From Roseibium aggregatum (GTDB lineage Bacteria > Pseudomonadota > Alphaproteobacteria > Rhizobiales > Stappiaceae): DNA of 64,000 nucleotides. The stretch covers positions 124,001 to 188,000 of the forward strand of contig NZ_JAEKJZ010000006.1 of NCBI RefSeq assembly GCF_017309185.1. The letters are read 5' to 3'. This document shows positions 8,560 to 14,319 of this stretch, one piece after another. The notes beneath the pieces were generated by a model. That model did not search any database. It was not told where the DNA came from and was given only the letters and a program-made list of their open reading frames with translations. Within the stretch, counting starts at the first letter, position 1, and the number at the start of each line of letters is the position of its first letter. The position numbers and the translations under genes are program-made.

Positions 8560-9393
8560 TCAGGCCGAGCGGGCCCGGGCGCAACCGGATGCAAGATCCG
8601 AAACCACGTCCGTTACGGCACGAACCGTAGTGGCGGTTGCCTTGCCTTCACCGTCGAGCGACTCCCGGATGGCATTGACCAGAACCGAACCGACCACGAC
8701 ACCGTCGGCGTCCTTGCCGATGTTGGCGGCCTGGTCAGCAGTCTTGACCCCGAACCCGACGGCGACCGGCAACTCCGTGTGACCCTTTATGCGGTTGACC
8801 GCGGTCGCAACCCGGCCGGTGTCCTTGATGTCTGCACCGGTGATACCGGTGACGGAAACGTAATAGACAAATCCGGAGGTGTTCGCGAGCACGGCCGGGA
8901 GCCGCTTGTCATCGGTGGTCGGCGTCGCCAGGCGAATGAAGTTCAATCCGGCTTCCAGCGCGGGAATGCAAAGCTCGTCGTCCGCTTCCGCCGGAATGTC
9001 CACGATGATGAAACCGTCGACACCGGCTTCCTTGGCCACGTGAACGAATTTTTTCGGGTCGCGTACGTAAATCGGATTGTAGTACCCCATCAGGATGACC
9101 GGCGTGTCCTGATCCTGCTCGCGGAAAGCCCGGACCATGTCCAGGGTCTTATCCATGGTCTGGCCGGCGGCAAGCGCGCGCTGGTTGGCGAGCTGGATCG
9201 GAATGCCCTCAGCCATCGGATCGGAAAACGGCATGCCGAGCTCGATGACATCGGCGCCCGCCGCGGGGAGAGAATTCAAAACGACCTGGGAGGTCTCAAG
9301 ATCCGGATCGCCTGCTGTGATAAAGGTGACCAGAGCCGGGCGTCCGGCTTCCGCACAAGCTTTAAAACGGCGGTCGATACGCGTTTGCGACAT
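8560..9393 (-). CDS. trpA: Tryptophan synthase alpha chain
   Basis: Cleaves indole-3-glycerol phosphate to indole and glyceraldehyde 3-phosphate; partner of TrpB. From ATG 9393 the protein is 277 residues, a TIM barrel. The catalytic glutamate is present (IELGMPFSDP, Glu51, equal to E. coli Glu49). The second catalytic acid, Asp60 in E. coli, is replaced by Glu62 in the stretch MAEGIPIQ. The phosphate-binding end GVVVGSVLVNAI is normal. A frame-extending TTG/ATG upstream (to 9423) has no support. trpA is separated from trpB by about 1.4 kb containing a terminator and an opposite-strand gene, so it needs its own promoter. accD follows 174 bases after its stop. Confidence 0.94.
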   Translation of the reverse strand: MSQTRIDRRFKACAEAGRPALVTFITAGDPDLETSQVVLNSLPAAGADVIELGMPFSDPMAEGIPIQLANQRALAAGQTMDKTLDMVRAFREQDQDTPVILMGYYNPIYVRDPKKFVHVAKEAGVDGFIIVDIPAEADDELCIPALEAGLNFIRLATPTTDDKRLPAVLANTSGFVYYVSVTGITGADIKDTGRVATAVNRIKGHTELPVAVGFGVKTADQAANIGKDADGVVVGSVLVNAIRESLDGEGKATATTVRAVTDVVSDLASGCARARSA

Positions 9394-9934
9394 TCCCTGA
9401 AACCCTTTTTCGCGCCCGCGCACTGCCTGCAGGCTGTCTATGTCTGAGCGATGTACGGGGGCAGCGGGTTAAATGTCAATCTATCAATGGCACACGAAAC
9501 GTTCGCCCGACCGGGCCGGAGGCTTTCATCCGCCTTGAAAATCCGGCGGACCGATCGTCCTCGACCCGGCGGTCAATCGGTAAATATCTCGATTTCCTGA
9601 GGATTCCGTTCTGCTGGAACACGCAAGTGTCCCACCGCCACCTCGGTATCCGGACGACAGCGGCCTGGGCTCCGGGGCGCATGGGAAAACGGCCCGTGAA
9701 ACAGACGTCCAGGAAAGCTGACTGGAGGAGACGCGGAAAGACCGCGCGACCGCAACGGGCGCTGTCTGCAAGAGTGCAGCGTATAAGGGTGCGGGCTCAT
9801 TGCTGCAGAGCAGGACTGCAACAGCTGCATAGCTGCACCGCCTGTCGCGCAATTCTAACCGCTAGAAAAATGCACTTGGTGCGCCTAAATTACTTCAAGC
9901 AATGACGCGATCCGGAAACAACAAGGAGCCGAAA
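9394..9934. other. 541-base intergenic region upstream of trpA and the small gene at 9935
   Basis: No convincing open frame on either strand. It must hold the trpA promoter (minus strand) and the promoter for the small gene on the plus strand. I see short repeats GCTGCA in ACAGCTGCATAGCTGCACC near 9820-9840 and several GGGAA/GTGAAA-like patches at 9680-9705, but no recognisable riboswitch or RNA family. A structured RNA is possible but not shown. Confidence 0.4.
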
Positions 9935-10159
9935 ATGGCCCATTCCCTTTTTGAGCCAGCACCGCCACCCCTCAGCGAAAAGCTCTGGCGGCGGTTCAAG
10001 GAATTCAGTATCAGCCGCCCGGTACATGCGCTGCCGGACCGGAAGTCCGTCGTGCCAACCGACCCGGACCTGCTGCGCCAGGCGAATGGTCTGGATGCCC
10101 GGGGGCAGCAGAGACTACTTGAGACTGTTTTTCAGGACAGCCCGGTCAGATCCGATTGA
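9935..10159 (+). CDS. Small protein of unknown function
   Basis: A 74-residue protein with ATG 9935 preceded by an excellent ribosome site (AAGGAG, 6 bases before the start), which is the main reason to accept it; an upstream frame extension to 9902 lacks a site. The sequence is Pro-rich at the N-terminus (PAPPP), then a basic stretch (LWRRFKEF), then a helical acidic end. No known domain is recognised. Its last 14 bases overlap the 3' end of the DUF1127 gene on the other strand, so the two transcripts are antisense at their ends. It sits in the insert between trpB and trpA. Function unknown. Confidence 0.55.
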   Translation: MAHSLFEPAPPPLSEKLWRRFKEFSISRPVHALPDRKSVVPTDPDLLRQANGLDARGQQRLLETVFQDSPVRSD

Positions 10160-10316
10160 AATGTTTTCTGAAGGCGTGGGCGGTAATCTCGCTGCGGTCC
10201 AGGCCGAGACCAGCCAGATCCGCGTTTGATAGCCGGCTCAGCCGTTCGATCTCGTGAGCGGTCCGATGCGCCGCACGGACGTCGCGAACGAACCCGGTAA
10301 TTTTTCCAAACGTCAT
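10146..10316 (-). CDS. DUF1127 (YjiS-like) small protein
   Basis: A 56-residue protein starting at ATG 10316 with an AGGAACG ribosome site. The C-terminal half has the DUF1127 pattern: ELxxLSxxxLxDLGLxRSEI, here IERLSRLSNADLAGLGLDRSEI followed by a basic tail. DUF1127 proteins are small Arg-rich proteins of alphaproteobacteria; in related bacteria some affect RNA metabolism and phosphate uptake or are targets of a LysR-type regulator. That knowledge comes from relatives, not from this gene. A perfect 21-base palindrome sits about 95 bases upstream. A longer frame to 10514 would run through that palindrome and a terminator and is rejected. Confidence 0.85.
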   Translation of the reverse strand: MTFGKITGFVRDVRAAHRTAHEIERLSRLSNADLAGLGLDRSEITAHAFRKHFNRI

Positions 10317-10409
10317 TTTCGTTCCTGTCGATTGGTCTGATGGGAGACAGTGCACATCTTTTGTTCTGCTCCAGAAATAATCAGAAACGGGCCAATCACA
10401 ACAGTCTAT

Positions 10410-10430
10410 ATTGCATTGCAGCAATGCAAT
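10410..10430. promoter_or_regulatory. Perfect 21-base palindrome upstream of the DUF1127 gene
   Basis: The half-site ATTGCATTGC is followed by one central A and its exact reverse complement. It lies 94 bases before the DUF1127 start, between that gene and the terminator of the trpFB transcript. Such a dyad is a strong candidate operator for a dimeric regulator; TGCA-type dyads are seen for LysR and other families. The regulator is not in the window. Confidence 0.6.
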
Positions 10431-10474
10431 TGCGGTGCAACCTGCTCTTTTTCGACGTTGCACCGTTCTCAAAC

Positions 10475-10506
10475 GAAAAAAGCCGCATACCATGAGGCAT
10501 GCGGCT
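10475..10506 (-). terminator. Rho-independent terminator of the trpF-trpB transcript
   Basis: Read on the minus strand, AGCCGCAT and ATGCGGCT form an 8-base-pair stem with a 10-base loop, followed directly by TTTTTT. It lies about 280 bases after the trpB stop and before the DUF1127 gene, so it should stop trpFB transcription before trpA. Confidence 0.75.
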
Positions 10507-10525
10507 GATGACAAACCCTTTGATC

Positions 10526-10710
10526 GTCATTCCGGACAAGTGAGGCGTCAGCCGAAGGCAGATCCGGAAACCAGCCATTTTTTGCGCCGGAGGCGCGCAA
10601 ATTCCAAGTGAAAACAGTTGGTTTCGCTAAACTGAGCTCGCTTTGGCTCGCACTTGCAGCTGGATTCCGGCTCACGCGATGCCGCTTCGCGGCACGCTGT
10701 CCGGAATGAC
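10526..10710. repeat. Inverted pair of REP/RPE-type palindromic elements
   Basis: The left copy 10526-10574 begins GTCATTCCGGAC and ends near GATCCGGAAACCAG; the right copy 10660-10710 begins CTGGATTCCGG and ends GTCCGGAATGAC. They are imperfect reverse complements, giving a long foldable pair. They lie between the two hairpins in the trpB-trpA gap. Confidence 0.7.
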
Positions 10711-10734
10711 GGTCTGACGGTTGGTCAGCAATCC

Positions 10735-10763
10735 AAGCCGCATGCTTTGAGGCATGCGGCTTT
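10735..10763. terminator. Hairpin just downstream of trpB
   Basis: AAGCCGCATGC and GCATGCGGCTT form an 11-base-pair stem with a short loop, 23 bases after the trpB stop. It nearly repeats the stem at 10481-10506. The T-run is short (TTT on the plus strand), so it may be a processing or stabilising hairpin as much as a terminator. Confidence 0.5.
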
Positions 10764-10785
10764 CGTTCGATCCAATACCGGAAAA

Positions 10786-12000
10786 TCAGATGTCGAAGCC
10801 GAGCATCTGGCCGACCGCGAAGACGTCCTTGTCGCCCCGGCCGCACAGGTTCATGACAAGGATCTGGTCCTTGTCCATCTGCGGTGCCAGCTTGATGACA
10901 TGGGCCAATGCATGCGCCGGTTCCAGGGCGGGAATGATGCCTTCCACCCGTGTCAGACGCTGAAACGCCTCGAGCGCCTCGTCGTCCATCACCGGCACAT
11001 ATTGAACACGGCCGATTTCCTTGAGCCAGGAATGTTCCGGCCCGATGCCCGGGTAGTCGAGACCCGCCGAGATCGAATGGCCTTCGAGAATCTGACCGTC
11101 GTCGTCCTGAAGCAGATAGGTCCGGTTGCCGTGCAGAACACCCGGCTTGCCCGCCGTCAGGGACGCGCAATGCTCTTCACCCGTGAGCCCCCGGCCCCCG
11201 GCTTCAACGCCGTAGATCTTCACATCCTTGTCGTCGAGGAACGGGTGGAACAGGCCGATGGCGTTCGATCCGCCGCCGACTGCGGCGACAAGTGCATCCG
11301 GAAGGCGGCCCTCCGCCTCCATCATTTGCTCGCGAAGCTCCTTGCCGATCACCGACTGGAAGTCGCGGACCATTTCCGGATAGGGATGCGGTCCGGCGGC
11401 CGTGCCGATCAGGTAATAGGTGTCCTCGACATTGGTCACCCAGTCGCGCAGAGCCTCGTTCATGGCGTCCTTCAGCGTACCGGCGCCTGCGGTCACCGGA
11501 ACGATTTCCGCACCGAGCAGCTTCATGCGGAAAACATTGGGCTTCTGCCGCTCCACATCGGTCGCGCCCATATAGACGACACAGGGCAGACCGAAGCGCG
11601 CGCAGACCGTTGCCGTTGCGACGCCATGCTGGCCCGCCCCCGTCTCGGCGATGATGCGGGTCTTGCCCATGCGCTTCGCAAGCAGGATCTGGCCGAGGCA
11701 GTTGTTGATCTTGTGAGAGCCCGTGTGGTTCAACTCGTCGCGCTTGAAATAGATCTTCGCGCCGCCGAGTTCCTCCGTCAGGCGCTCGGCGAAATAAAGC
11801 GGCGAGGGACGTCCAGTGTAATGGGTGTTGAGCGCCTCGATCTCGCCCTGGAAGGCCGGATCGTTCTTGGCGTCCTTGTAGTGCTGCTCCAGATCGAGGA
11901 TCAGCGGCATCAGGGTTTCGGCGACATACCGGCCGCCGAAAATACCGAAATGTCCGCGCTCGTCCGGACCGGTCCGGATGCTGTTGGCCATATCGTTCAC
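10786..12000 (-). CDS. trpB: Tryptophan synthase beta chain
   Basis: PLP enzyme that condenses indole with L-serine to L-tryptophan; works as a complex with TrpA. The 404-residue product has the PLP-lysine motif HKINNC (Lys near 97), the phosphate loop GGGSNAIG near 240 and the GRGDKD C-terminal motif. The start is GTG at 12000, 8 bases after AAGGAG; the ATG at 11991 is too far from it. It follows trpF with a 31-base gap on the minus strand. The usual trpA is not next: two hairpins, repeats and two small genes intervene. Confidence 0.97.
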   Translation of the reverse strand: MNDMANSIRTGPDERGHFGIFGGRYVAETLMPLILDLEQHYKDAKNDPAFQGEIEALNTHYTGRPSPLYFAERLTEELGGAKIYFKRDELNHTGSHKINNCLGQILLAKRMGKTRIIAETGAGQHGVATATVCARFGLPCVVYMGATDVERQKPNVFRMKLLGAEIVPVTAGAGTLKDAMNEALRDWVTNVEDTYYLIGTAAGPHPYPEMVRDFQSVIGKELREQMMEAEGRLPDALVAAVGGGSNAIGLFHPFLDDKDVKIYGVEAGGRGLTGEEHCASLTAGKPGVLHGNRTYLLQDDDGQILEGHSISAGLDYPGIGPEHSWLKEIGRVQYVPVMDDEALEAFQRLTRVEGIIPALEPAHALAHVIKLAPQMDKDQILVMNLCGRGDKDVFAVGQMLGFDI

Positions 12001-12031
12001 GCGTCTACTCCTTCACCCGGCGACCGGGTCG

Positions 12032-12676
12032 TCATGCGCTTTTGGCCGCCGCCAGAAATGCGCGAATAAGATCGTTGTCCTTGACGCCCTTGTCCCGCTC
12101 GACGCCGGAGGAAACGTCAACCGCCTTCGCCCCGCTCTGACGGATGGCCTCCTGGACGTTTTCCGGGGTCAACCCTCCGGAAAGCATGAAGGGCTTCTTC
12201 AGGTCAAGGTCTTTCAAAAGGCTCCAGTCGTAGGACACGCCATTGCCGCCCGGCAGATCGGAGCCTGCCGGCGGTTTGGCGTCAAACAGGATGCAGTCCG
12301 CCACGACGGCGTAAAAAAGGGCGTTTTCCAGATCGGAGCGGTCGGAGACCGGCATTGCTTTCATCACCTTCGTGCCCTGCATGACCTTCGCCGCCGCCAG
12401 GGCTTCCGGCGCTTCCTCACCATGAAACTGGATCCAGTCCGGCGCGACGAGTTCCCGGATCCGCGACAGACCATCGAGGTCCATGTTCACGGTTACCGCG
12501 ACGATTTCCGCCCTGCCGCGCGCCATGTCGGCCAGTTTGCAGGCCTCGGTCAGCGACACGTGACGCGGGCTCTTGGGAAAGAACATCAGCCCGACCATAT
12601 CGGCTCCCGCATCCAGCGCGGTTTCCATGGTATCCTCGGTGCTGAGCCCACAGATTTTGACTTTTATCTCCGACAT
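12032..12676 (-). CDS. trpF: Phosphoribosylanthranilate isomerase
   Basis: Converts N-(5-phosphoribosyl)anthranilate to the carboxyphenylamino-deoxyribulose phosphate in tryptophan synthesis. The 214-residue TIM barrel has the catalytic cysteine in VKICGL (Cys9) and the catalytic aspartate in LFDAKPP (near residue 127), with the phosphate-binding GGLTPENV and DVSSGVE loops. It is the first gene of trpF-trpB. Start ATG 12676. Divergent from the nicotinamidase gene, so its promoter lies in 12677-12864. Confidence 0.96.
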   Translation of the reverse strand: MSEIKVKICGLSTEDTMETALDAGADMVGLMFFPKSPRHVSLTEACKLADMARGRAEIVAVTVNMDLDGLSRIRELVAPDWIQFHGEEAPEALAAAKVMQGTKVMKAMPVSDRSDLENALFYAVVADCILFDAKPPAGSDLPGGNGVSYDWSLLKDLDLKKPFMLSGGLTPENVQEAIRQSGAKAVDVSSGVERDKGVKDNDLIRAFLAAAKSA

Positions 12677-12864
12677 GACAGCGAGGTATCGCCGGAAGGC
12701 TAGAGTTTGTCAAAAGGAAGAATGCATTTAGGGACAATGTGCCTGCCCTTCGGCAAGGTTTCTGCCGTTAATACGGGCATTCCTGTTCAAATTATCTTCT
12801 TTCAAGGTTTCCCGAATTCGCGCAGGATCGCGTGTACGCTAACGAGCTTGAGGGGAAAACGACC

Positions 12865-13596
12865 ATGAAATCCGCATCTCACACCCGCCGGTCCTTTCTG
12901 CGGATGACGGCCGGCACGGGCGCCGCCCTTCTGGGCGGATCTGTTACGAAGGCTCTGGCCAGCGGCGCCATAAACCCGGGGGCTTCCTCCGTCCTGCTCG
13001 TGATCGATGTCCAGAACTGCTTTCTGCCGAAAGGCACTCTCCCGGTGGAACATGGCGACGAGGTCGTGCCGGTCATCAATGCGTTGAGCAAGAAATTCGA
13101 GAACGTCGTCCTGACCCAGGACTGGCACACCCCCGGCCACACGTCGTTCGCCTCGAGCCACGAGGGCAAGAACCCGTTCGAAACGATTGAGCTGGACTAC
13201 GGCACCCAGGTTCTGTGGCCGGATCATTGCGTTCAGGGCACGGATGACGCCAACCTCGCGCCCGGCCTCGATATCCCGCACGCTCAGCTCATCATCCGCA
13301 AGGGCTATCACAGCGAGGTCGACAGCTACTCGACCTTCCTCGCCGCCGACAAGGAGACCAAGACCGGACTGACCGGCTATCTCAAGGAACGCGGTCTCGA
13401 CGATATCTACGTCTGCGGACTGGCGACCGACTTCTGCGTGGCCTGGTCCGCCCTCGACGCGCGGGCCGGCGGCATGAAGGTCTCCGTCATCGAGGACGCC
13501 TGCCGGGGCATCGACCTCAACGGCTCCCTGGACGCCGCCTGGTCGGCCATGACCGACGCGGGCATCGCACGGCTGCAGTCGGGCGATTTTGCTTGA
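12865..13596 (+). CDS. pncA: Nicotinamidase/isochorismatase-family hydrolase with Tat signal
   Basis: Likely hydrolyses nicotinamide to nicotinate and ammonia. From ATG 12865 (GAGGGG upstream) the product is 243 residues. The N-terminus is a twin-arginine signal (TRRSFLRM, Arg8-Arg9, then a hydrophobic stretch and an ALA cleavage site near residue 32), so export to the periplasm is predicted. The mature part has the nicotinamidase set: catalytic Asp in VIDVQNCF (Asp48), metal ligands in DWHTPGH, the WPDHCVQGT loop, the lysine in IRKGYHSEVDSYS, and the catalytic cysteine in ATDFCV. Most PncA proteins are cytoplasmic, so the export signal is the odd feature. It is monocistronic. Confidence 0.9.
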   Translation: MKSASHTRRSFLRMTAGTGAALLGGSVTKALASGAINPGASSVLLVIDVQNCFLPKGTLPVEHGDEVVPVINALSKKFENVVLTQDWHTPGHTSFASSHEGKNPFETIELDYGTQVLWPDHCVQGTDDANLAPGLDIPHAQLIIRKGYHSEVDSYSTFLAADKETKTGLTGYLKERGLDDIYVCGLATDFCVAWSALDARAGGMKVSVIEDACRGIDLNGSLDAAWSAMTDAGIARLQSGDFA

Positions 13597-13657
13597 TTTC
13601 TTTCAACCCGGCTTTGCTCGAAAAGTATTGTCTGAGCGGGACGAAAAGAAAGGTTTA

Positions 13658-13775
13658 GGGTTCCCCGATTCCGGCTCGCGCTGCGCTTGGCCGGGATGAC
13701 CACGAAGAGATGGTACGACTACCTCTCAACGTCATCCCGGACGCAGCGCAGCGGAGATCCGGGATCGGAGAACCC
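13658..13775. repeat. Inverted repeat pair upstream side of the GIY-YIG gene
   Basis: A degenerate copy at 13658-13700 (TTCCCCGATTCCGG ... CCGGGATGAC) faces a copy at 13731-13775 beginning GTCATCCCGGACGCAGCG and ending GATCCGGGATCGGAGAACCC. The halves are imperfect reverse complements. The same element type recurs at 14173-14290 on the other side of the GIY-YIG gene. Confidence 0.75.
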
Positions 13776-13851
13776 ATAAGCCAAATATTTCTAAGACATT
13801 CCTAGCAACGAGCAAACACTACGATACAATGTATATCGCATGGAAAACTGA

Positions 13852-14139
13852 TTATAGATTGAGCGTTAAATAGAGATCTTCCCAATCGGGGTTCAACTTC
13901 TCAATAAGGTCAAATTTCCATTGACGGCGCCAGCGCTTAATTTGCTTTTCTCTTGTTATGGCGGAAATGACTTCCTCGTGTATCTCGTACCAGACCAAAG
14001 TTTTTACGCCGTAGCGGTTTGAAAAACCTTCGATCAATCCTTCCCGGTGCTCGTATATTCGTCTTGGCAAGTCAGTCGTGACACCCGTGTAGAGTGTTTC
14101 ATAGGGTCGAGAGGCAAGGATATAGACCCAGGCAGTCAA
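13852..14139 (-). CDS. GIY-YIG nuclease-domain protein (UPF0213/YhbQ type)
   Basis: A 95-residue single-domain GIY-YIG protein. It shows the two signature strands, WVYILASR (YIL for GIY) and LYTGVTTDLPRRIYEHREG, followed by the Arg/His of the catalytic helix, and then YEIHE with the conserved Glu-containing segment EKQIKRWRR. Stand-alone proteins of this type are common in alphaproteobacteria, often next to palindromic repeats; their role is not established. The best start is TTG 14139, just before the first beta strand. It is AT-richer than neighbours and is bracketed by two repeat pairs of the same family. Confidence 0.9.
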   Translation of the reverse strand: MTAWVYILASRPYETLYTGVTTDLPRRIYEHREGLIEGFSNRYGVKTLVWYEIHEEVISAITREKQIKRWRRQWKFDLIEKLNPDWEDLYLTLNL

Positions 14140-14172
14140 GTCATTGTCCTAGATCGAAAACAGATTCGCCTT

Positions 14173-14290
14173 GGCTCTCCGATCCCGGATCTTCGCTCCG
14201 CTGCGTCCGGGATGACGTTGAGAGGCAGCCGAACGAGCGTTCTCGTCGTCATCCCGGACGACCAAAGGGTGATCCGGGATCGAAGAGCCC
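14173..14290. repeat. Inverted repeat pair at the 5' side of the GIY-YIG gene
   Basis: Copy one, 14173-14216, reads GGCTCTCCGATCCCGGATC ... CCGGGATGAC; copy two, 14248-14290, reads GTCATCCCGGACG ... GATCCGGGATCGAAGAGCCC. They are reverse complements of one another with a 30-base spacer, and are the same family as 13658-13775. Confidence 0.8.
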
Positions 14291-14319
14291 AATTCCTTGC
14301 CATCTCGCAACAAATTACC

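Noticed and set aside
9620..9800. Possible cobalamin-type riboswitch (GGGAA and GTGAAA patches upstream of the small gene).
   Set aside because: The conserved B12 box and the other core elements are not present in the right order; the neighbouring gene has no cobalamin link.
10317..10514. N-terminal extension of the DUF1127 protein to a 122-residue product.
   Set aside because: It would run through the palindrome and the trpFB terminator and has no family support; ATG 10316 has a good ribosome site.
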